Below, one piece after another: positions 7,492-15,258 of a DNA stretch of 15,258 nt (position 1 is the first letter of the stretch; each line of letters starts with the position of its first letter). The DNA is from Actinobacteria bacterium RBG_16_64_13. GTDB lineage: Bacteria; Actinomycetota; Thermoleophilia; RBG-16-64-13. The translations under genes and the position numbers were made by a program. The notes under the pieces were generated by a model. That model saw only the letters and a list, made by a program, of their open reading frames with translations. It was not told where the DNA came from and searched no databases. The DNA lies in contig MELN01000032.1 of NCBI GenBank assembly GCA_001768675.1, positions 10,311 through 25,568 on the forward strand, read 5' to 3'.

Positions 7492-8409
7492 ATGAACCAG
7501 ATCTTGGCCGTAGGTTCGGTCGCATTCGACAGCATCAAGAACCCTTTTGGTGAGGTCTCGCGCGTCGTGGGGGGCTCGGCCACGTACTTCTCGATAGCGG
7601 CGTCGTTCTTCACCAGAGTGAGGCTCGTGGCTGTGGTAGGGGAGGACTTCGCCGACCGGGGTGCGCGCTTGTTCGAGGGGCGTCCGATCGATCTTGCCGG
7701 CCTTCAGACCGTGCCTGGCGAGACGTTCCGTTGGAAGGGCGAGTATGGATTCGACCTCAATACACGCGAGACGATCTACACCAAGTTGAACGTCTTTGAG
7801 CACTTCCAGCCCGTCATCCCCGAGGCTTACCGTACTTCCCCGTTCGTGTTCTTGGGCAACATCCACCCCCGGCTGCAGCTGGAGGTGCTAGACCAGGTGA
7901 CGGCGCCCCGGCTGGTGGCTGCCGACACCATGAACTACTGGATAGAAGGCACCCCGGGCGACCTGCGCGAGGTCCTGAAGCGGGTCGACATTCTGATCAT
8001 CAACGATGCCGAGGCGCGGGAACTCTCGCATGAGGCCAACCTCGTCAAGGCGGCGCGCGCCATCCGCGCGATGGGGCCCCGTACGGTGGTGATCAAGCGG
8101 GGCGAGCACGGCGTGCTGATGACGCGTCCGGGTGAGGGTGAGTTCTTCGCGGCGCCTGCTATGCCGCTCGAGGAGGTGTTCGATCCGACCGGAGCTGGCG
8201 ACACGTTTGCCGGCGGCTTCATCGGGTCGCTCGCAGCCTGCGGCGAGATCACCGACGCCGCGATGGCGCGCGCCATCATCCACGGCAGCGCGCTTGCCTC
8301 ATTCGCGGTCGAGGACTTCAGTCTGGATCGTCTCCTACGCCTGACGCAGGACGAGATCAGCGTGCGTTTCCACCACTTCAAGCGCCTGACTCACTTCGAA
8401 GAAGCCTAG
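7492..8409 (+). CDS. PfkB/ribokinase-family sugar or nucleoside kinase
   Basis: A 305-residue cytoplasmic kinase of the PfkB family, which phosphorylates a sugar or nucleoside hydroxyl using ATP. The N-terminal substrate half has VGSVAFDSI and VVGGSATYFSIAASFF (the family's GG at 27-28). The C-terminal signature DPTGAGDTFAGG starts at 231, with D237 as the expected catalytic base and the GAGD anion hole. NDAEARELS (about 177-185) fits the family's conserved N-x-x-E region. The length is normal. ATG 7492 lies 9 nt after the mtnP stop, with a weak AAGG overlapping that stop, so translation probably depends on the upstream gene. The linkage suggests a substrate in methylthioadenosine or purine salvage, such as methylthioribose or a nucleoside. 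That is inference; the family is too broad to name the substrate from sequence. Confidence 0.9.
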   Translation: MNQILAVGSVAFDSIKNPFGEVSRVVGGSATYFSIAASFFTRVRLVAVVGEDFADRGARLFEGRPIDLAGLQTVPGETFRWKGEYGFDLNTRETIYTKLNVFEHFQPVIPEAYRTSPFVFLGNIHPRLQLEVLDQVTAPRLVAADTMNYWIEGTPGDLREVLKRVDILIINDAEARELSHEANLVKAARAIRAMGPRTVVIKRGEHGVLMTRPGEGEFFAAPAMPLEEVFDPTGAGDTFAGGFIGSLAACGEITDAAMARAIIHGSALASFAVEDFSLDRLLRLTQDEISVRFHHFKRLTHFEEA

Positions 8410-8464
8410 GCGACCCCGAGCCGGTGCCACCGGGGGGTGCCCCAAGCCGGCGAGCGCTCGCGGC
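8410..8464. other. Short convergent gap with a 12-bp palindrome
   Basis: This GC-rich spacer separates the converging kinase and epimerase-operon genes. It contains the perfect palindrome GCGAGCGCTCGC (8450-8461) and the short inverted repeat CCGGTG-C-CACCGG (8420-8432). Either could form a hairpin on both transcripts. Neither is followed by a T-run, so a bidirectional terminator is possible but not shown. Confidence 0.3.
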
Positions 8465-9007
8465 CTAGTCGTCCGCTGGGCGCGGGTCGATCGGGCGCGA
8501 GTCGTCCAGGGTTGCTTCGACCTCGGCCGCAGCGGCGGGCGGATCGACCGGTTCCGCCTTGGGGGCGGACGCCCTTGCGCGGGGAGCCGAGTCCGGCTCG
8601 GCGCCCGCAGGCTCGGTCTGGGCCGGCTTCGCCTGCGCTGCGTCGCCCGCGGGCGCCTTCGGGCCGGGGTACTCCACGGCGATCTTGTCCCCGGAGCGGG
8701 TGATGGTGGTGTTCTGAACGTGCGCCAGCACGGAGGACTTGCGCGCATCGTCCGCTTCACCGGCAAGCCTGACGTCCGTCTCGAGGACGCTGCCGTACAG
8801 CTGCTCGACGAGGCGGATGGATTCCTCCTGGGTCAGCTGAAGGGGATTGAGAAGGGCGGCTACCTTTGCCAGGATGGCTTTGAGAGCGGTGAGGGAGTCG
8901 CCCTCTTGCAGATCGACCTCGCCGGAACGGCGATGTTGCTCGTCATCCGGCTGGCTCTCGCGGCGCTCACCGCGGCGGTCACTATCGTGTCGGTCTCTCC
9001 TGCTCAC
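8465..9007 (-). CDS. Unrecognised protein coupled to the epimerase gene
   Basis: A 180-residue protein that I cannot assign to a family. Residues 1-30 are extremely polar and Arg/Asp/Glu-rich (MSRRDRHDSDRRGERRE). Residues 37-80 look helical (SLTALKAILAKVAALLNPLQL, then EESIRLVEQLYGSVL). Residues 92-113 look like short strands (VLAHVQNTTITRSGDKIAVEYP). The rest, to 180, is Pro/Ala/Glu-rich and probably disordered. There is no signal peptide, membrane segment or cysteine. The start is taken as GTG 9007, which overlaps the epimerase stop as GTGA and has GAGG 8 nt upstream; a longer reading to 9088 would run back into the epimerase gene. Codon use is as GC-rich as its neighbours. The central folded part flanked by charged tails suggests a small binding or adaptor protein, but nothing shows what it binds. 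Confidence 0.7.
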   Translation of the reverse strand: MSRRDRHDSDRRGERRESQPDDEQHRRSGEVDLQEGDSLTALKAILAKVAALLNPLQLTQEESIRLVEQLYGSVLETDVRLAGEADDARKSSVLAHVQNTTITRSGDKIAVEYPGPKAPAGDAAQAKPAQTEPAGAEPDSAPRARASAPKAEPVDPPAAAAEVEATLDDSRPIDPRPADD

Positions 9008-9939
9008 GCCTGTATCCTCTCGCTCTCCGCGCGGTAGAACTTTGCGGCCGCCGCTATTCCTTCGATCAGATCCACCTTCCATCTCCAACCCAACTCCCTC
9101 TCGGCCTTGGAGGCGTCCAAGGCGATGTGTTCGACTTCACCCGGCCTCACGGCGGCGAATACCGGCGTGATCTGCGAACCGACCGCCTCCTGGACGGTCT
9201 CAAAGACCTCTAGGTCTGTTATCTCGATACCTCGCCCTAGGTTGTAGGTGCCCGTCCGGGGGCTGTTGAGGGCGAGCACGTTAGCATCCACGATATCAGC
9301 CACGTAGCAGTAGTCACGCGTTTTGCTGCCGTCGCCGAAGATGGTGGGCTGCTGCCCCGTAAGCAATTGCAGGCAGAAGATCGCGACTACGCCTGCTTCG
9401 CCGTGGGGATCTTGGCGAGGACCGTACACGTTGGGATAGCGTAGCACCACGTACTCCAAGCCGTGGTTCTCGCGATAGGCGTACAGGTATTGCTCCACCG
9501 TATGCTTGCTTACTCCGTAGGGAGAGACCGGGTCGATGGGGTGGGTCTCGTCGGCCGGGAGGTAGCAGGCCTCTCCGTACAGAGCACCCCCGGTGCTGGC
9601 GTAGACTACCTTGGAGACATCGTGCCTGACGCAGCACTCGAAGAGGTTGATCGAGCCTCCGATGTTCACCGAGGCGTCGTGCCCTGGGTTCCGGACCGAT
9701 TCGGTCACGTTCGCATGGGCAGCGTGATGGATCACCACTTCGGGCTTCTCCGCCTCGAACACCTCGTCCAAGGCCTTGTCGCGGATGTCGATCTCGTAGA
9801 ACTTCGCCGCGGCGGGCAGGTTCTCGAGCTTGCCGGTGGACAGGTTATCGACGATCGACACACGTTGGCCGAGGGACACCAGGCGTTCGCTCACATGCGA
9901 GGCGATGAAGCCGGCTCCTCCCGTGACCAGTATCCTCAT
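9004..9939 (-). CDS. galE: NAD-dependent epimerase/dehydratase, UDP-glucose 4-epimerase type
   Basis: A 311-residue extended short-chain dehydrogenase that most likely interconverts UDP-glucose and UDP-galactose, or related UDP-sugars for cell-surface polymers. The Rossmann motif TGGAGFIASH begins at residue 6, and VDNLSTG matches the adenine-ribose binding region. HHAAHANV follows. The catalytic residues are S115/T116 in YASTGG and Y141-x3-K145 in SPYGVSKHTVEQYL. RYPNVYGPRQDPHGEAGVV and IFGDGSKTRDYCYVAD are typical of GalE-like nucleotide-sugar epimerases. ATG 9939 has AAGGAGA about 8 nt upstream and fits the family N-terminus; the longer reading to 9996 lacks support. The stop overlaps the next - strand gene as GTGA. 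The exact sugar is uncertain, since UDP-glucuronate and UDP-GlcNAc epimerases share these motifs. No other sugar genes are nearby. Confidence 0.88.
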   Translation of the reverse strand: MRILVTGGAGFIASHVSERLVSLGQRVSIVDNLSTGKLENLPAAAKFYEIDIRDKALDEVFEAEKPEVVIHHAAHANVTESVRNPGHDASVNIGGSINLFECCVRHDVSKVVYASTGGALYGEACYLPADETHPIDPVSPYGVSKHTVEQYLYAYRENHGLEYVVLRYPNVYGPRQDPHGEAGVVAIFCLQLLTGQQPTIFGDGSKTRDYCYVADIVDANVLALNSPRTGTYNLGRGIEITDLEVFETVQEAVGSQITPVFAAVRPGEVEHIALDASKAERELGWRWKVDLIEGIAAAAKFYRAESERIQA

Positions 9940-10029
9940 TATGCTCTCCTTGTCGACTCGTGGCGGCGGCCACCATGCGTCAAGTGTAAAGCACAAACCG
10001 CTCCAGGGTCAGGGGGAGGGTCGATACGC

Positions 10030-10035
10030 TATACT
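10030..10035 (+). promoter_or_regulatory. Possible -10 box for the tRNA cluster
   Basis: TATACT (5 of 6 to consensus) lies 31 nt before the first tRNA. The best -35 at 18-nt spacing is only GGGTCA (3 of 6). It lies in the 127-nt gap between the divergent epimerase gene and the tRNAs; I see nothing else in that gap. Confidence 0.4.
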
Positions 10036-10066
10036 CTCGCGGCCGAAGCCATGGGAGCGCGGCTGT

Positions 10067-10143
10067 CGGGACGTGGCGCAGCCTGGTAGCGCACCTGCTT
10101 TGGGAGCAGGGGGTCGGAGGTTCAAATCCTCTCGTCCCGACCA
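10067..10143 (+). tRNA. tRNA-Pro (anticodon TGG)
   Basis: A 77-nt cloverleaf. The acceptor CGGGACG pairs with CGTCCCG, followed by discriminator A and an encoded CCA (10141-10143). The anticodon stem CCTGC/GCAGG holds TTTGGGA, with anticodon TGG at 10101-10103. The T arm GGAGG TTCAAAT CCTCT closes with one G-T pair. It is first of five tandem tRNAs. Its D-arm region is nearly identical to the tRNA-Pro(CGG) at 4096. Confidence 0.97.
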
Positions 10144-10173
10144 TGGTGAGGGTGGAGCAGCAGGGTGAGCGCA

Positions 10174-10247
<74 letters not shown>

Positions 10248-10287
10248 CCTTCGACCGGCCGCGGGCCACGGCGGTCGCGCAGAACGA

Positions 10288-10361
<74 letters not shown>

Positions 10362-10383
10362 CTTCCCGACCGGTGCGGGTTCG

Positions 10384-10407
10384 GGTGAACAGGTGAACGT
10401 GGTGAAC
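10384..10407 (+). repeat. Triplicated GGTGAAC heptamer at the tRNA-His 5' end
   Basis: GGTGAAC occurs at 10384-10390, 10392-10398 and 10401-10407. The last copy is the true 5' acceptor strand of tRNA-His with its -1 G. The first two lie in the leader and could also pair with the 3' acceptor strand GTTCACC. Confidence 0.85.
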
Positions 10408-10474
10408 GTAGCTCAGGTGGTAGAGCACTGGGTTGTGGCCCCAGCGGTCGCGGGTTCAAGTCCCGTCGTTCACC
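10401..10474 (+). tRNA. tRNA-His (anticodon GTG)
   Basis: The cloverleaf includes the encoded G(-1) at 10401, which faces discriminator C 10474 as is diagnostic for tRNA-His. The acceptor GTGAACG pairs with CGTTCAC. The anticodon stem CTGGG/CCCAG holds TTGTGGC, giving anticodon GTG. The T arm is GCGGG TTCAAGT CCCGT. CCA is not encoded; the discriminator is followed by CCT. Confidence 0.97.
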
Positions 10475-10486
10475 CCTAGGGTACCC

Positions 10487-10566
10487 GCGGGTGTGGCGGA
10501 ATGGCAGACGCGCATGATTTAGGATCATGTGTCTTTGACGTGGAGGTTCGAGTCCTCTCACCCGCA
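10487..10566 (+). tRNA. tRNA-Leu (anticodon TAG)
   Basis: An 80-nt class II tRNA reading CUA and related Leu codons. The acceptor GCGGGTG pairs with CACCCGC (10559-10565); the discriminator is A. The anticodon stem CATGA/TCATG holds TTTAGGA, giving anticodon TAG. The variable arm is short for Leu: a 3-bp stem GTC/GAC with loop TTT. CCA is not encoded. It ends 40 nt before the trigger factor start. Confidence 0.96.
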
Positions 10567-10606
10567 CTCGAATAGCCTGGACTTATGGAGCGAAGAAAGG
10601 ATCAAT

Positions 10607-12004
10607 GTGAAGACGACCCTCAGTGAGCGCGATGGGAACACGGTCAAGCTTGCGGTCGAGGTTTCCACCGATGAACTGCAGGAAGCTTTCGATGATCGTT
10701 TGAAGCACTTGTCCCGCGAGGTGCGCATCCCCGGATTCCGGCCCGGCAAGGCGCCTGTGTCTATGGTGAGACAGCGACTGGGCGATGAGACCATCCTGGT
10801 AGACGCCATCGAGGAGTCTATGGGTGGCTGGTTCGCGCAAGGGGCGGCGGAGTTGGAACTTGAGCCCGTAGACCGGCCTCAGATCGATCTCGAGACCGAG
10901 ATGCCCGAATTGGACAAGCCCCTCAGCTTCATGGCGACCGTGACAGTCATGCCCGAACTGGTGCTTGGTGAGTACAAGGGCGTAGAGGCGCAGAAGGACC
11001 CCAGCGAGGCGACGGACGAAGAAGTCGACGCCCAGGTGGACCGCCTTCGCAATGAGCTTGCCGAACTCCGTCCGGTCACCGAGCGCGCAGCCCAGATGGG
11101 CGACTTCGTGACGGCCGATTTCCACGCGACGTTGGAGGGAAAAGCTGTCGAGGGCCTTGAGGCGACCGACTTCGCATTCGAGCTGGGGGGCAATCGCATG
11201 TTCTCCGCGATAGAAGGGCAACTGGTGGGCATGAACCCCGGCGAGGAGAAGACGTTCCCCTTCGAGCTCCCGGAGGGTTTCCCGGACGAGATGGGGGGCA
11301 AGTCCGTCGACTTCACCATCGCCCTCAAAGAGGTCAAGGAGAAAGTGCTCCCCGGCGTTTCTGACCAATGGGCCTCGGAAGTCAGCGAGTTCGCCACCCT
11401 GCTCGAACTCCGGCAAGAGATCCGGAATCGGATCGGCGTCGCCAAGGCCCAGTCTTCCGACCAACTGTTCCGCGCCCGGGCCATCAAAGCGGCCGCAGAC
11501 AACGCGACCATCGACCTGCCCGACGTAGTCGTGAGGGAGCAGGCCGAGGAGTTGTTCGCGGACTTCGCTCGCTCGATCGAGTCTCAGGGTGGCTCTATCG
11601 AGGGGTATGCCGAGGTCTCCGGAATCTCGGTCGAGCAGATAATCGAGGATATGAAGCCGACCGCGGCGAACAATGTGAAGACCGGGCTTGTGCTGGACGC
11701 GGTGGCGAAGGCGGAGAGCGTCGCGGCTACCGACGAGGAAGTCGACGCAGTGATCGTCCAGATGGCCGCGGTCGGCAAAGTCGATGCCAAGTCGTTCGAG
11801 AACCGTTTGCGCAAGACCGGCCGGATCCAGGCCCTGCGGGACCAGATCGTGCGCGACAAGGCGGCGGAGTTTATCGTCACCAATGCGGTGGCGGTACAGA
11901 AAGCGCCAAAGGCGTCTACCCGGAAGCCGTCAGGGCCGGGGCCGTCCGCGACCGCGGCTTCTGAGCCGGAGGCCTCTGAGCCCACGACTCCTGAGGACGC
12001 ATGA
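10607..12004 (+). CDS. tig: Trigger factor, ribosome-associated chaperone and peptidyl-prolyl isomerase
   Basis: A 465-residue chaperone that docks at the ribosome exit tunnel and shields nascent chains. The N-terminal ribosome-binding domain has the signature GFRPGKAP at 43-50. The FKBP-type isomerase domain begins near 165 (GDFVTADFHATLEG), includes FAFELGG, IEGQLVGMNPGEEKTF and DFTIALKEVKEK, and ends near 248. The helical C-terminal domain follows. The last 30 or so residues are Pro/Ser/Ala/Glu-rich and look disordered, a common extension in actinobacteria. GTG 10607 has AAAGGA 5 nt upstream; a longer reading from 10529 would lie inside tRNA-Leu and is not credible. It is first of tig-clpP-clpX-lon. 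No good promoter lies in the 40 nt after tRNA-Leu, so it may be cotranscribed with the tRNAs. Confidence 0.96.
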   Translation: MKTTLSERDGNTVKLAVEVSTDELQEAFDDRLKHLSREVRIPGFRPGKAPVSMVRQRLGDETILVDAIEESMGGWFAQGAAELELEPVDRPQIDLETEMPELDKPLSFMATVTVMPELVLGEYKGVEAQKDPSEATDEEVDAQVDRLRNELAELRPVTERAAQMGDFVTADFHATLEGKAVEGLEATDFAFELGGNRMFSAIEGQLVGMNPGEEKTFPFELPEGFPDEMGGKSVDFTIALKEVKEKVLPGVSDQWASEVSEFATLLELRQEIRNRIGVAKAQSSDQLFRARAIKAAADNATIDLPDVVVREQAEELFADFARSIESQGGSIEGYAEVSGISVEQIIEDMKPTAANNVKTGLVLDAVAKAESVAATDEEVDAVIVQMAAVGKVDAKSFENRLRKTGRIQALRDQIVRDKAAEFIVTNAVAVQKAPKASTRKPSGPGPSATAASEPEASEPTTPEDA

Positions 12005-12049
12005 CAGACGGTCGCCAAAGTGGTTGAACCGCGCGGAAAGGAATACGAC

Positions 12050-12634
12050 GTGAGTCCACTTATCCCGATGGTCGTCGAGCAGACCAGCCGAGGCGAGCGG
12101 GCGTTCGACATCTACTCTCGCCTGTTGAACGAACGGATCATCTTCTTGGGCAGCCCCATCAACGACCAGGTTGCCAACGTGGTCGTCGCCCAACTCCTGC
12201 ATCTTGAGTCCGAGGACCCCGACAAGGACATCTCCCTCTACATAAACAGTCCCGGAGGCAACGTCTATGCGGGGCTGGCGGTGTACGACACCATACAGTT
12301 CATCAAGCCCGACGTGTCGACCATCTGTGTGGGTATCGCCATGTCGATGGGCGCCCTTCTGCTGGCCGGCGGCGCTAAAGGTAAACGCTACGCTCTCCCG
12401 AATTCGAAGATGCTGATCCACCAGGTATCGGGAGGCTTCGAAGGGCCGGCAACCGACATCGAGATCCACGCTCGCGAAGCACTCAGCCTGCGCAAGCGGC
12501 TAGACGAGATTCTTTCCGCGTCGACCGGCCAGGAGTTGGAGAAGGTAGAGCGGGATACCGAGCGGGACTATTTCATGACGGCCGAGGAGTCGCTCGCCTA
12601 CGGGATCATCGACAAGATACTAGAGCACAGGTAG
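12050..12634 (+). CDS. clpP: ATP-dependent Clp protease proteolytic subunit
   Basis: The 194-residue serine peptidase that forms the double-ring chamber degrading substrates fed in by ClpX. The catalytic triad is S99 (GIAMSMGALLLAGG), H124 (KMLIHQVSGG) and D173 (RDTERDYF). INSPGGNVYAGLAVYDTI and the handle region ATDIEIHAREAL match the family. The residue before the catalytic Ser is Met where Ala is more usual, and HQVSGGFEG replaces the common HQPxGGxxG; both are conservative variants. GTG 12050 is chosen because AAAGGA lies 7 nt upstream and it gives the usual length; GTG 12020 has no ribosome binding site. It starts 45 nt after tig and ends 11 nt before clpX, so one operon is very likely. 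Some actinobacteria have two clpP genes; only one is here. Confidence 0.96.
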   Translation: MSPLIPMVVEQTSRGERAFDIYSRLLNERIIFLGSPINDQVANVVVAQLLHLESEDPDKDISLYINSPGGNVYAGLAVYDTIQFIKPDVSTICVGIAMSMGALLLAGGAKGKRYALPNSKMLIHQVSGGFEGPATDIEIHAREALSLRKRLDEILSASTGQELEKVERDTERDYFMTAEESLAYGIIDKILEHR

Positions 12635-12645
12635 GGGGTTGACTG

Positions 12646-13915
<1,270 letters not shown>

Positions 13916-13917
<2 letters not shown>

Positions 13918-13921
13918 GGGG
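13916..13921 (+). promoter_or_regulatory. Shine-Dalgarno-like AGGGGG at the clpX stop
   Basis: AGGGGG overlaps the clpX stop. It lies 10 nt before ATG 13932 of a mini-ORF but 32 nt before the lon ATG 13954, so it is well placed for the mini-ORF and not for lon. Confidence 0.45.
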
Positions 13922-13931
13922 CCGATTGAAG

Positions 13932-13961
13932 ATGAAGCCGCGGCCGCCGCGTGATGGTTGA
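13932..13961 (+). CDS. Possible 9-codon leader ORF overlapping the lon start
   Basis: ATG 13932 opens a short ORF encoding MKPRPPRDG, ending at TGA 13959-13961, after the lon ATG at 13954. It has the only good ribosome binding site in the clpX-lon gap. The peptide has a Pro-Pro pair, which can slow ribosomes. It could couple or meter lon translation by reinitiation, or be chance. It is too short to judge by coding statistics. Confidence 0.3.
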   Translation: MKPRPPRDG

Positions 13962-15258
13962 TACGCAGCGGGGGATCCCGCTTCTGGCCACGCGTGACCT
14001 TGTGCTCTTCCCGGGCATGCTTGCACCCATATTCGTGGAGCGGGAAAAGGGTGTGCGGGCGTTGGAGCAGACCCAGCAGTCCGGGGGACTGTTGGTCATG
14101 GCCGCCCAGCGCTCCTCGGTCACCGACGACCCCGAACCGGCCGACATCTACACGGTCGGCACGCTGGCGAAGGTCGTTCAGTTCTCCCGCCTGTCCGACG
14201 GCACCCTGAAGGCGCTCATCGAGGGCAAAGAACGGGTCACCATCGACGCGTTCGAATCGGTCTCGCCCTTCTTCACGGTGACATACAGCCCGATGCAGGT
14301 GAAGTCACCGGCGCGAAAGCCACGGTTGCGGGCGCTCATGGACTCAGTCGCCCGGGAGTTCGCCGGTTACGTCGGCCAGACCCCTCAACTCCCCGAGGAG
14401 GCGGAGACGGCGCTCGAGGTGGTGACCGACCCGGAGGAGATGGTCAACGTCGTGGCCTCCAACTTGATGATAGGGCCGGACCGCAAACAGGAGCTGCTGG
14501 AGGGGGAAGAGTCCGAGAGCCGGCTGCTCATGCTTCTCGAGACGCTTATCCAGGAGAACGAGTTCATCGCCCTCGAGAACGAGATATCCGAGCGGGTCCA
14601 CGACAGCTTCGAACGCCAGCAGCGCCGGGTATTCCTTCACGAGCGGCTCAAAGTCCTCCAAGAGGAACTGGGCGAGGAGGCCGAGGAAGACAGCGAACGG
14701 GGGGCGTATCTCAAGCTGCTGCAGGAGAAGAAACTCCCTGAGGCGACGGCGGCCGCGCTCACCAAGGAGATAAAGCGACTGGGCGATCTGCCGCCACTCT
14801 CCGCCGAAGTGGCGGTGGCGAAGACGTACTTGGATACCGCGCTCGGCCTGCCCTGGGGGACTCGCTCCGGCTCGGCCATCCCGGATGTGGCGGCGGTGGC
14901 GCGGGTGCTCGACGAGACCCACTACGGACTGAAGAGCGTGAAAGACCGCATCATCGAGTATCTGGCGGTAGCCTCTCTGCGAGGTGGGACGCCGCCCAAT
15001 GCCATCCTCTGTCTAGTGGGACCGCCGGGGGTGGGCAAGACCTCCGTGGCCATGGCCACGGCCAAGGGTCTAGAGCGTCCGCTGCAACGGATAAGTCTGG
15101 GCGGCATCCGCGATGAGGGCGAAGTCCGCGGACATCGCCGGACCTACGTGGGCGCCATGCCGGGCCGGATCATCGACGCGCTCAAGCGGGCAGGGGTGGA
15201 CGACCCCGTGGTGGTGCTCGACGAGATAGACAAGATGGAGTCCGATTGGCGGGGCGAT
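13954..15258 (+). CDS. lon: ATP-dependent Lon protease, 5' part
   Basis: The first 435 codons of Lon, an AAA+ serine protease for damaged and regulatory proteins; the window ends inside it. The N-terminal substrate-binding domain starts IPLLATRDLVLFPGM and runs to about 210. A helical, coiled-coil-like region follows (FERQQRRVFLHERLKVLQEELGE, about 212-240). The ATPase domain has Walker A GPPGVGKT at 356-363, GGIRDEGEVRGHRRTYVGAMPGRI, and Walker B VVVLDEIDKM (D423/E424). The Ser-Lys catalytic domain would lie beyond the end, since a typical Lon is about 780-810 residues. ATG 13954 is taken as the start; GTG 13951 directly before it is equally possible. Neither has a clear ribosome binding site, and no in-frame start lies further upstream before a TGA at 13933. 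Cotranscription with clpX is likely. Confidence 0.95.
   Translation, partial: MVDTQRGIPLLATRDLVLFPGMLAPIFVEREKGVRALEQTQQSGGLLVMAAQRSSVTDDPEPADIYTVGTLAKVVQFSRLSDGTLKALIEGKERVTIDAFESVSPFFTVTYSPMQVKSPARKPRLRALMDSVAREFAGYVGQTPQLPEEAETALEVVTDPEEMVNVVASNLMIGPDRKQELLEGEESESRLLMLLETLIQENEFIALENEISERVHDSFERQQRRVFLHERLKVLQEELGEEAEEDSERGAYLKLLQEKKLPEATAAALTKEIKRLGDLPPLSAEVAVAKTYLDTALGLPWGTRSGSAIPDVAAVARVLDETHYGLKSVKDRIIEYLAVASLRGGTPPNAILCLVGPPGVGKTSVAMATAKGLERPLQRISLGGIRDEGEVRGHRRTYVGAMPGRIIDALKRAGVDDPVVVLDEIDKMESDWRGD

Overview
The window looks like chromosomal DNA from a high-GC bacterium, most likely a deep-branching actinobacterial (Actinomycetota) lineage. The pointers are frequent GTG starts, 4-nt GTGA overlaps, purine-rich Shine-Dalgarno sites, an ECF sigma factor paired with a zinc-type anti-sigma factor that has a Thr/Ala-rich linker, an AddAB/AdnAB-like recombination nuclease, and the order tig-clpP-clpX-lon. 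The lineage is inferred from gene content only. I see no phage, insertion sequence, CRISPR array or plasmid signature.

Layout. Positions 1-4043 hold a recombination-repair operon on the + strand: the 3' end of a PD-(D/E)XK nuclease subunit (addB-like), overlapped by 4 nt by a complete addA-like helicase-nuclease. A tRNA-Pro(CGG) gene follows. On the - strand, 6097 to 4194 encodes an ECF sigma factor translationally coupled to a membrane anti-sigma factor with a large unrecognised extracytoplasmic domain. Diverging from it on the + strand are a small helical DUF1844-like protein, a methylthioadenosine phosphorylase (mtnP) and a PfkB-family sugar kinase, closely spaced and probably one unit. 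Converging on them from the - strand (9939 to 8465) are a GalE-type nucleotide-sugar epimerase and a small unrecognised protein that overlaps its stop codon.

From 10067 to 10566 lies a cluster of five tRNAs: Pro(TGG), Gly(TCC), Arg(TCT), His(GTG) and Leu(TAG). It runs with little spacing into the protein-quality-control block tig, clpP, clpX and lon, with lon cut by the window end. Trigger factor folds nascent chains, ClpX with ClpP unfolds and degrades substrates, and Lon is a second ATP-dependent protease.

Most of this is core housekeeping sequence. The points worth a second look are a second Fe-S-type cysteine set in the addA-like helicase, the unknown sensor domain of the anti-sigma factor, the linked mtnP and PfkB kinase genes, the unknown protein coupled to the epimerase, the mixture of CCA-encoding and CCA-less tRNAs, the triplicated tRNA-His 5' heptamer, and a 9-codon leader ORF that takes the only good ribosome-binding site in front of lon. 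No clearly new multi-gene system is visible.
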